Shown here in pieces: positions 34,201-46,200 of a stretch of 60,000 nucleotides of DNA. Origin of the DNA: Membranipora membranacea (lineage: Eukaryota; Bryozoa; Gymnolaemata; Cheilostomatida; Membraniporidae); NCBI GenBank assembly GCA_914767715.1, contig OU612070.1:4793501-4853500 (forward strand), read 5' to 3'. How positions within the stretch are numbered: position 1 is the first letter of the stretch; each line of letters starts with the position of its first letter. The position numbers were made by a program, and so were the translations under genes. The notes under the pieces are model-generated. The model was given only the letters and a program-made list of their open reading frames with translations, was not told the origin of the DNA and did not search any database.

Positions 34201-37200
34201 GGAGCTGAAAGTTGGGTTTATCAATGAGCTGAAAATCAACCTAGCATGGTGTTTAATGCCTTTCATTACCTTGTCCGAGAGCAGGACCAACAAGGCAACC
34301 CTTTTGTATGTTCTAGCGTCAATGTGCATAAACAATACACCGGCTTGCTCAAGTTCAATATTTAAACAAGGATAGTCCAAGATTAATGCTAGGTCATAGT
34401 TGATCTCAAATTCTGACCTCTTTTCTCTGGGGGATGGCAGATCTTGTTGTTTGTCATAATTGCAATCACTTGTGCGAGTTATATAGAAGCCCATATAAAA
34501 TTCCTGTGCTGCACACTGATCAAGGTCATCACAACTCCAAATTAGTGTTAATGGAACAGGCAAAAAATATTGGCTAAATATTTCGATACACAAGATTCCT
34601 ATCATGTACTTTGACTATGTATTGCTATCATTCGGGATATGCCAATTACTCATGCTAGCACTACTATGGTGGAACCTCATTAAATATTACCAAGCTTTCA
34701 GCAGAGAATGATTTCGTTTTAGGATTTGTTTAATGTGCGTGGTTTCATATGGCCATTTCAAACAGATATGCCGAGGTTGGGAATCCCGCTCACATCACAG
34801 TCTTTGATTACTAACCACTCCGCCATGTTGCTTTGACGTTACTTAGTTACCCAAAGCGAATGAGGGAATACAAACCGCTGCAAACCAACCAACGCAATTT
34901 CCATGATTAGATAACCCTGAAATTGAAGTGAAACTGATGCAAGGAAACTTAGTGAAATACAAGCACTGCATTTACCTTACTCGTTCTCATTATCATAAAC
35001 AAACAAATGCATTTTTATAAATTATACTAAATTTCATTTCAGTTTTAAAGATTCAAGAGGGTTAGCGCATCGGCGTGACAAGAAACTGACCCTCCCCAGA
35101 TCACATGTCACAAAACTGACCTTCCCCAAATCTTTACTTATGAAAATCATGCCAACAGGATAAAGTCAGAATGAGTTCAGCAGAAGCCAACTTTATCATT
35201 AACAAACTGTTATCAGCCCTTGAAATTCCAGACAATGCAGAAGCCTTTATAACACAAAACAAGCAATTTCATCTCACGTAAACAAATTGATAAAAACACC
35301 AACCAAGCCGATGGTGGGAACCAGTGTAGATGTCCTTGACTGCATGAGTCATGACCGATTAGTGATAGCCGTGGTATTTATTGTATCATTCCAGGTCAAC
35401 GCTTCTTTATACTATACTAATTCATAACTATTTTGTCAGTATGTTAATGATTTTATATAATGGGGTGTCCCTGGTAAATCCGGGCGTTGCACTTCAGAAT
35501 CTGGCAGAATACAATTAATTGCTTTTATTTACCATTGGTATTACATCAGAGTAGTGGATCCTCACACTGTGTTGATTGTTATAGGGATTTTGTTTCTTTA
35601 GCTGGTGAGGAAGAAATTCAGCAGAGGCTGGCCTCTGGTGGTGGAAATTTACCTTCAGCTGGTTCTGGAGATCAACAGGAAACTCCTGCCGCAGTCAACG
35701 GATCAGCCAAAGTAACAAACTCAAACAAGATGTCATTTCTGAAGGCGCTTCTTAAAAAAGGTAGGCACAATTCATTTCTTTCACAATACATCAGGCATCT
35801 GTTTACATCTACACCTGGTTTTCATCTGTTCATTTTCGAGGTCAGCTCATACTAATAAGAGCCTTCATTGCGTATGAGAATTTTTGATGGAGTCGAGACT
35901 TGATGTTCAGTGATCTGAGAAGAATCCCTCCCCGATCTAAGCTTGGTTACCTAGTGTTGGCAGGGGGCCGTCGGCGGGGGCAAAATGTGTGGGTCTCAGA
36001 CTGAGCCTGGAGTAGAGATGCTTGTTGCCTTTACTGGTCATTTTTTGTCAGAGAACAGAGGTCATTTTTATCCTGACTCCAAAGTTGAGCCACAATGTCC
36101 CACAGCTGACCCCATCCCCTTAAATCAGGTTGCTAAACAACCAGGCCTAGCCTACCTGCAGATAGAGAAATTCATTAGATCGGAACGTAGAATTTTTGAG
36201 TTTAACATTTTTTCTCTTGTTTTTTTCTGGCTTGTAATATAGCTATTTCAATGCTGCTATAGGCATGGGCCCGCCATGGGGTGGGCAATTCTTCTCTTGG
36301 GGAAGGGAAGGTTTTCAGGGAAAGATGGCTAAAAATAGTGATATGGTTATTTTCTCTTCTGATCAGCCTATGAAGGGTCTAAACTAACCCAGGGAGGGGC
36401 AAAATGGCCTAGTTGTTCGTGGTCTGACAGGTCCCTGCCTGTCTCTCGTATGGTCAAGCTTCTGCGGGCATTCATCTCATCAACTATCACTTATGACCCA
36501 AGGCCCACTGCTAAGTAATTGTGAGGTTCTCATTAAAAAAGGAAACATAACAAGGCTAATGGGTGACAGTTAGTAATTATATTATGAATCTGGGTCTATA
36601 CAGGAACCATCCTCCTTTTTGAGTGTTTATATCACAACAATTTTTAACTGTTGGGGCTGGTCCATCTATCATGCCTAAAGTTGTCTAATGCTTCAGTTGG
36701 TTTCCCTCGTCGGGGGGCTGTCGGGCGAGGGGGCAAAAGTCCGGGGGGCTCAGACTACAGTTGGTTGAGTATTTTATCACTGATGAAAATTCAAAGCTAA
36801 GATGCTACTGCTACAAGAACATCCCATGGAATTTCTGGCAGGACAAATTCTTTTGCAATTCTGTCAACACAAGAATTAAAAGGGTGTCAACCAAGTCACC
36901 AAAGGTTATAAACTTTTTTTCTTAATTAAATTCTTGTCCTACCAAAAGAATGTGCGCTGTCGTTAGAATAGATGTCGCCCCTTATAGGTGTTTCGTTTAT
37001 CTAATGCCCATATTTATTAATCAAAATCCGGTTTCACTTTTGACTGTGCTTAATATATGCACTACACCCCTAAGTGGTCCCTCTATAGTACCTCTGACTT
37101 CTATTAATATAATTTGTAGACATAGGTGATAAAGGACATAGGTCCATAAAGAGCATGTTGTTGCCAGAAATTCCTTTGGTTCACCCTAAGGGCAAAATAA

Positions 37201-40200
37201 TTGTCTTTCAGTTGAAGGAGATTATTGATTGATTATAAATTAGTGTTCAGCGAGATCTCAACAAGGATACAGGAAGGACTAATGTATATCAGAAAAGGTC
37301 GGTTGTGTCTTTAAAAATAATTAGTCAAATATTTGTTTTATTTTAACCCTCTTGTTTCATTAGGTGAGATGAATCAAGGTGAAATATTCATTAGGTAATC
37401 AGTTTTATCCTAAGCTTACTACACCCATTACCTCTCTGATTTCTATACCACATCTATGACTCTATACAGTTACATAAACTTGATTATATAATAGTTAGAT
37501 GAGACCAAACCATTTACCAGGTCAATTTTACAGACAATTACAATTCCGAAGGCGTTAACAAAATTGCGAAACAGATCGATTTTGGGCTTAAAATGGACAA
37601 GTAAGGAGGGTACCAAGGAGCCTCTTGACATAAGATATTGAATCTAGGCTTTATGAAATATAAAAGTGGTTTAAATTTGAAATTTGGAAGACAAAACTTC
37701 TTAGCAGACAAAATTTGGCACTGAAACAAAATATCTTTGCAGAGAATGGCGGTTTTTCATCACCCCATCAACCCTCATCAGGCACTGCTCTTTCATGTGC
37801 AATATAGTGGATATATGAGATATTGTAGCAAAATAAAGAAAAGTGAGGGGAGAAATGGGTATTATTGTGAAGAGAAACAAAAACCTGTGGTATTTGAATA
37901 GTTAGTCTTCACAAGGGAAGGACAACTACTGATCAAGAAAAGTCTTAACAGCCTTAACACCCTCCCTGATATCATCACAGAGTTTTGTCTCAAACTCCCT
38001 GATATGATACAGGAAGTTCACAGGAAGTGGTATGTGGCATGTAGAGACAGGTTGTTCTAGGTTAGTTACCTAACCAGTTAATATCACATTAGGCTTAACA
38101 AAGACCACTTGCGCTGATGTATTTGTACTAAAAGTTTGATAAGATTGCGGGTGGCATTATATCTCTGCCCGCTTTTCTTCCCGCCCATCATGGACTCAGT
38201 AATACGCAGATAAAACACTGCGATAAAATAACAGATTTGTTTAAAGTGCCTCTGGCTAAAATCTGTGCTAACTGCCCTCCTTTTACTAATGATGCATTCT
38301 TAATCCAGATGCCTAATCTGTTAGCTATGTAGCGGTAATGAGATATAATCCTAGTAAAAGTGTGCTACGGACAAGCTTAATGGGGTGCGAATAGCAGAAA
38401 ATGTACATTGAAATTAAATCCTCGACCATTAAGCGGACATTTCCGTCTCAAACTCAAATCAGCGCATGCCAGATTCTTCCCAACAGGACCGAAACTAAAC
38501 GTTGCTCCACTGGAAGGCTTGGCGGGGTGTGTGTGCCGCATTACTCCCATGCAATAGCCAATTTGTTGAGCACAACAGGCAAAAATGTGTCTATGTAGTG
38601 TTTCAACATTCCAATGAATTTACTGTAATCATTTTAAACTATCAGGATGTGAAAAATGGCAGGGTATTATCATCATCATTGCCATTCATTTGAAGAGAGG
38701 GTCCAAATTTCTCCACCAGAGGAATATTATGTAAGTTTTCAACCTTTGTCCAATGCTAACTCTCACCATCAGAGTGGATATAGCAAACCAACTAAACACA
38801 CCAAATCCAATTTCGCATTACGCTATCCATTAAAATTTGTTACGTGTGTATCTGTGTGCTCCTGCTGTATGAGTGCTCATGTGGCGGAAACACCGTCAAC
38901 ATAATGGCGTACAGGAGGCTACTAGGCTCACAGGTTTGGTCGGAAATAACAACTGACTCAATTGCAGCAAAATTGTTGAGCAAATCAGAGGTTGGCGAGC
39001 GCTATAATACTTAGGGCCTTGGGAACAACCCTGCGGCATATGTAATTATGATTCATGGCAATGTGCAGAGCATCACTTGGGGCAATGTATCGGCTAAACC
39101 TGATCACCCTTATGCGTAACGAAATAACTGTAACATGTGACTGTGACATCTACATCATGTTATGAGGCAGATGACTTGAAAATAAAGGTCGCGATTTTAC
39201 CTCAATTTACACATTTCTAAACAACGGCCATGAATATTGCTTCCTTCTTTACCCAGGTGAAAGGGATTTCAGTTTCCTTCCGTCATCACTTCTCATCATT
39301 CCAGTAAAATCAGATTGCAGATCTAGCAAATGCTTGCCAACAGCAGACTTATAAAGAACAAAATAATGAGATCAAAAGTAATTTGAAAGTATAATTGGCT
39401 ATTAATTATGCATGTTAACAAATTAAATATTCTATGACAGGTATCCCTCACCCATCTGTCAATGGAAAGGCTTAATAAAAGCACAAACATTTATTTGCCA
39501 CAGTAGATTTTTGTTCCACTGCACTGGGCTTCTACTTCGAGTAGAATGTGGTCTCACTCGGTTTCCCACCGTAGCTAATTAGGTATTGTGAACCTAATGG
39601 TTGTGAATGAGATTGTAATCTATGGTCATTCGGAAACATCTACCGGTCCAAACCAGCATGTCTCATACAAACACTACAGGGGCCACTTGTTGATTATTTC
39701 ACACCGATCCTGATCTGTTATATGTGATATAAGTTGACCAATTTTGGCCTACAATTCTTTTGTACGCCAATATGGTAGATGGGGTTCCTGATAGTGAAAT
39801 GGTCATCGTATTCAGAATCTCATGGATTAGACTCATGTCAGCCCCCTTAATTCATAAGCCTGTGAAACGACATCTCACAATAGTATACAGGGATTTTTGT
39901 TTGAGCTCAGATTTGAACTGACAACACACCTCGGTCTCAATGTAGACCCACGGAAGTTTATATCATAATAATGCCTACATGATGAAATCGGAACTATTTT
40001 TTAATTTTTGTTTATTTATGAGAAATATTTTTATACTTCCCCTTCAATTACTATGGGGCTTACTTGATTGGTCTAGCTTCTATACGGGTGTCACACTGAC
40101 TCCCGCAAGTAAACTTGAACATCCAAGGCCCCATGCTATAATTGCTTGTCCCTGAGAAACCTGCTGAATGCCCTTCATCTCGCTGGATTACGTAGTGCTT

Positions 40201-43200
40201 TCGCTAGCTTTATATCTCCATGGAAACTAACTGATTAGGACTTTGGAAAGGGCTTGCGGAGTACTTTGTAGGGAATTTTGTTTGGAAACACGCATTATTC
40301 AGACACACTTTCTTGTAAGTAGCCGATTGGTACATCATAACATAGTCCAATTTTTGCGGGCAGCACTAAAACATTGACGAAGTTTACTGACCTTTATGAT
40401 TTCTTGTTCACTTAGGGAGGAAGTCAGAGACAGTAGGACAGACGACGGCACCACAGAAACTTGAAGCTTTGGTAAGTTCGTAACAGACTAATTTCTTAAA
40501 TTTGCTTGTATTTTTCGTCTGTGCAAATTATTAGGGTTGGGAGCTGTGTGAATGTGATTAAACAGAACTTAATCGCAAGCACACCACACAAAAATTCTTC
40601 GAATGATCTGTTCTAAATGCTTGTGTGCAAGTCGAGGATTTGGTCTTAATAACTTGGTATAAGCATGGAAATGTATGAACAAAACGTTACCATGGTTCTT
40701 CGTTAGCTGCCAACATGTATTACCGATGAACTTGCCCTTGCTGCAAGCGAGTTTGGAATTGTTATCACAGAATTTGCCTGATGTATAGCATTGGATTATT
40801 TTGCTTGTTTATTTTCCAAATCAAGTGTACTCATCTCATGATGATATTGATGTTCCTTGCCTTGCCCCAAGGCTAGGTGTTCCTTATTATAAATAGGTCG
40901 CTGACTGAATAGTCTGAATGTCACCATATACACCCACACCTAAAATAGATGGTGAAAAACTGAGTGTACGGGTTTTTCTCACACGCAGCCTATATTTATA
41001 TTAGTTATATATCTATTTGCATCTCATCACTACTCAAAGAATGGTTGGAGATATTTGTCCCTGATTATTGGCATAGAGGATCTTGAAGATAATTCTGGTA
41101 TAAAGCTGTTGATAAATGTATATATAACAATGTAATATATTATTATAATATGTGTGTCAGGGCCCTAAGGACATCATGACCATTCATTGATGGTGATAAT
41201 ATTATGTGTACCAGATGATAAATATGATGAGAAGGCAGTTTATGAGAAAGGCTGCCTCTGGGCAGAGTTACCGGTGTGGGAGAAACACTGCCAGATTTTA
41301 GGACAATATAATCAGATTTTATCAACAAAGTAAACCAACCCAACAAAAGCTTAACAAAACCGACACCCATAGTAGATTTTTATCATCATGCTCCTTTGGT
41401 GAGGATTCGCCACGGGCGCTGACCATTCAAGCTTGCATGCATTGTAGATTATGGATGTTCACCTCTAGTGAAGTTAATTCATCTATGAGTTGCCTCTGGT
41501 TAAAAAGATTGAGGATGTGATAGCGGAATATAGCCATCGACTTGTTCGATTTTATTTCATTTCGGTTGTCATATTTCAATGCAGCTTGTTTAGAATATTT
41601 TGTGGTTCTCATCTATCTTGACACGATTGCCGTACGCTGCCAAGTGGTGCCTTTTGTGAGCTAGCTAACAGTCTGAATGTCTCTTGAATTGCAGGAGAAG
41701 CCAGTGGATATACAAAACGCAGCAGCGCATTATATTAAAGCTGACAAACATTCTGTAGTGGATAGCTGGGTTCTCGAACAATGTGTCAACAATAAGTTGG
41801 CAGCGGATAAAACTCTCAGTCTACCATCCCAAGCTCAGCCTTTAGATTCGCAGTCTAACAGATCGCCGAGGATAAAATCTGGTGGAAGTCGAGGAGCTCC
41901 AAACAAACTAAGTCTCTCTGTGGATACTGCTGAAGTTACATCGCAGGTAAATAGCAGATCAAGTTCAATCCAATCGCCTGCATTCCAGTTGCTCTCTTCC
42001 ACTGGTCAAGCGGTCACTGGTATGCGGCGTGACCAATGTATAGGGAGCAACTTCTGATTCAGGCAAATAGACCAAACTTGGTCTCGGTAAATAGTAGCAA
42101 TGTGAAGCAACTTCGCTGGGAGTTGTTGACCTCAAGTTAAGGCTGGTTTGAAATCTTTATTTTGTTTTAGGAAGCGGATTTTAATGTTAATCCTATGCAA
42201 GTTTTGTAACAAATGCATAAGGTATCACAATGTGGGTGTCTAAACCGAAAGAACCATAAATAGCATATGATGTTGGGTGGTGTTAATATTAATAATAATT
42301 ATATCTGTCATAGGTATTTGGTGCTTCTTAATATTTGGACTGTATTAGTCATAAATTTTTGATGGGTGGGTCTGTATAGGAGTGGGTTTAAGGATTGAAA
42401 TTGTGACAACCCTCTCTAATTATAGAAGACATAAACTTGTAACAGAAACCGTTAATCCGCTTCTGTTGTAATGTAACATATTTATTGCGAATTTTTGTAA
42501 CGACAACAGCGGCTAAACGTCAGCGTAATTGGCGAGTAAAAGTAGACAGGAGAGCAATTTCTTATGATATTGGGAGATAGTAAGAGAAATACAAGTGGCA
42601 ACATGACAATGCAGAATCACAGCTAGCTTTAAATTCTTTAGCTCTCGATATTTTCGAGTTACCTTGGAAACTCATCTCAAGATAGTCAGACCGAAAAATT
42701 GAGCTCAATTAAGACAAGTAATAGCAGGTGTTTGATGGTGACATTGGGCTAAGATGGCACAGAGTGCATGGTGTCACAGCCCCAGGGCACTCTGCTATCA
42801 TCTGCTCCGATAAAGATGTCTCTTTTAGTCTTGTTTGGCCTTTCAATGGGTTATCTGCAGGACAGTGTGCTTGAAAATCCAGCCCTGTGGGTCTGTAGGT
42901 CTGTATGTTTGAGACCTGTCTGGGAAGTCATTCTACTTTTAGAAGCCCTGGAAAGGTGGAAAACAACCTATTATCATTCATGGGACTTAGGTTTACTATT
43001 TCATTAACACCCAATATACTTGAATCTTGATAGGTTTAGTCAGATTCTACTAATTGATTTCAAATAGTATAGCCGAGTGCATGCCACCAATTAAATAATC
43101 GATTATAAGGCAATTATTTACCAACATTTCTTTTGATAATTTTTTATCACATCTCACGACCAGTGTTCCAACCCACTGCCTGGGTCTTTTAAGATCTTAC

Positions 43201-46200
43201 GCTTACAACAGCTTTACAAGTTCCACAACCTGATGATTCATTTTTCGGCTTACAACTATACAACTTGCTGGTAGACTGACCATGAAATATTCTCTGTGAT
43301 AGATTAGCATTGTGTGCAGCACAACCTCCATAAAGCCCACCAAATTTTTGGTTGCCACAAAAGCTATTTACACTGTTGGGTCTCTATCTTTTTCGCAGGA
43401 AGTAGTTAGTAGCCACAACCATCTCAATTGCAATCACCTTTAGGCTCCCGGAAAACAATGAATTGTCCCTTTTATGTATCCAGGCTTCTGTGGTTTCTAG
43501 AAATTTCATTCATACATGCACTATCATTATTAATCAATGATGATAATATCCCATGCACATACTCGCAAACTTCCTAACTTACCATATATTTGTGGAAATT
43601 ATGAAGAAATTACAATGCTCTGAACTTCTTGGCAGGGGTCTCACATATTTATGAGTGATTTTAAGACCCTTAACATGACATTAGGCCTGCTGAATATTCA
43701 TAATTCTCTTTTGAGGTGAGGCATGAGAATTATTTGATGATCATTCAACATGCATCTCTATCAGTAATATACGTCCTTATGTCATACTAATGGAAAGCAT
43801 GCAAATTTCGCATGCAGCTGATCACAAAAAAAAGACATTGAGAGAATGAAATTTTGAATTTCAATATGATAAAATCCAATATAATATAATACAAGGTAAT
43901 GTAATACAATATTATCCAATGGTGTTAGTGTTTTTTCTCATTATTATACCATATAATATTGCCTGTTAGTGCCGGCTTGAGATTTGCATAAAATTGAGAG
44001 CCTAGCAGTTCATGTGGCTGGTAGGATGGCCCAAAATACATGCATTTAGAGTCAAAAGTTACACTATCAACCTAATCAAACTTTTCGTAATGGGAAGATT
44101 AGATGCAATCATCTACATACCACAGCGTTCCCATAGGTGGGTCTCTCATTAAAACAAATCATTAAATAATAAAGCCTTTAGTCTCTATTAACATGATAAG
44201 AGGGATATTGTCCTATGAATAAAAATACTACTTCCTTTATTACACATTACAGAAGGAAAGCCTGAGAGCCAGCTTATCACCTAAGGACCCATCCGCAGGG
44301 ATACAGAGACCAGATAAGAAGCCACCGCCTCCCCCGGGGTCACAACGCATCTCTAAATCCACTACGCTAGAATCGTATCAGAGAAAACTCAATCATCATT
44401 ATATGAACAACAACGTTATGTCGGCAGCGGATGTAAAGGTGAGTGGTGTATCTTTAGCCTGAGTACCAATGCTGTATTATACGGGACTGTAGTAGTGCCT
44501 CCCTCACTATCAAATCCCAACCTGCGTCAAAAGCTCTTGCGAAGAGGTCTGATATCGAAATTGTGTCATAGTTATCCAAACAGGTCTTCTGTAGGTAGCA
44601 CATACGATGTTAATTGGATCATGAGCCTACCTGGTATAATTTTCTGTTTATTACACGTTACTCCAAACGTATCCCCGTACTTTAAACTAAAGTATGTGTG
44701 AAACATACAATAACAGCTCACAGACCTACCGCCAAAAGATCAAGGGATATTAATTTATTTTAATAAAATTTGGACCCGAACTTTAAATTGTCCTAATAAA
44801 TTAACAAAAGTAGCGATCCATCGTTTGACGATCGATCGGCATTTGAGACTGTGGGTATTTGTTATTGAGCAGTTATAAATAAGTCAGACTGTCCATCTTT
44901 GGTGTTGACACTGATTAACACCCCTGTCAAAAGGTGGCTAGACACTCCATAACAAGTGCTCTAATGATGCTAACCCACTAGTAGGTAACACCTTTAATAC
45001 GTCTGTCTGCTCCTACTTACAGACTCACCAGATGGTGCTGACTAAGGACAGGAATGGAGACTTCATTCCCTCACTAACTTCTCCATCAGGTTTGTGAGAT
45101 TTGTTAACCTCCCTGCTTATATGCAGTTATTCCCCTTCTTCCGTGAACAAGGTTTCCAAAGAGAAAGAGGTGTTCTTTTGGGGATATAGATGGCCAACAA
45201 GGTGGGTGCGAAAGGGACACCAGAGAGCTCTCCGGTGGAAAATCTTTTGTGTTGAGACTAACCTCAGCTACCTATAACTGGTGCTAGCTAACACTAACTC
45301 ACCCAAAAACTTGCTAAACAGAACCAAACCAGTTAATTTTAACTTCTCTAGGGTATCTTAGATCTTATCTTATCTTATCTTATCTCATCAGTGTCTAAGT
45401 ATATTCTTGGATTGTGACTTGCTAGCGCTTCTCGGCCTATTGGCTAAGATCAAAGTGTCATGGCCAATGGCTGATTAGTGCCTGTTTCAGTTTCTGGCGG
45501 CTTGCTGCACACTCACGATTAGGAGGTCCACCATGGCCTCACCTCTAGGATGCATTCTAGTTTACTAGGATGTATCACACTTCAGTACGAGGACTCCGGG
45601 CAACTTGCGTCCCTCTTTAGGGGCAGCCCACCCTCTGTTTTGTCATAAACAGGATCTTATCTTATCACTGTCAGTCTGATTATTAATATCGCTTCTCGGC
45701 CTATTGGCTAAGATCAAAGTGTCATGGCTAATGGCTGATTAGTGCCTGTTTCAGTTTCTGGCAGCTTTCTGCACACTCACGATTAGGAGGTCCACCATGG
45801 CCTCACCTTTAGGATGCATTCTAGTTTACTAGGATGTATCACACTCTCAGTACGAGGACTCCGGGCAACTTGCGTCCCTCTTTAGGGGCAGCCCACCCTC
45901 TGTTTTGTCATAAACAGGGGGATCTTATCTTGTTGGTGATGTACAATCAAAATGATAAATGAGGTTCTTGGCTCTTGGCCAGTTGTGACCGTGGGTAAAG
46001 ATGGATTTTGGGCTCTCAGGCATTATTGATAATATCATTAAATGTTTGGGGTTCCCATGCTCCAGGCATCCACAATGGGAACAATTACACCCCAAAAAAG
46101 TTCAATGTTGATCTGGTATTGGTAAACTCTGAATGTTACGGGTGTGGTTAATGATTCAGCCCATTCATTGTACCCTCCATGGGTTCAGTATTACAGATTT

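Noticed and set aside
34769-34831. Intact tRNA gene
   Set aside because: No complementary acceptor strands and a damaged T arm, so only a tRNA-derived remnant.
45427-45930. Functional U2 snRNA genes
   Set aside because: Homology stops after about 33 bases; the branch-site-pairing GTAGTA and the Sm-binding region are missing.
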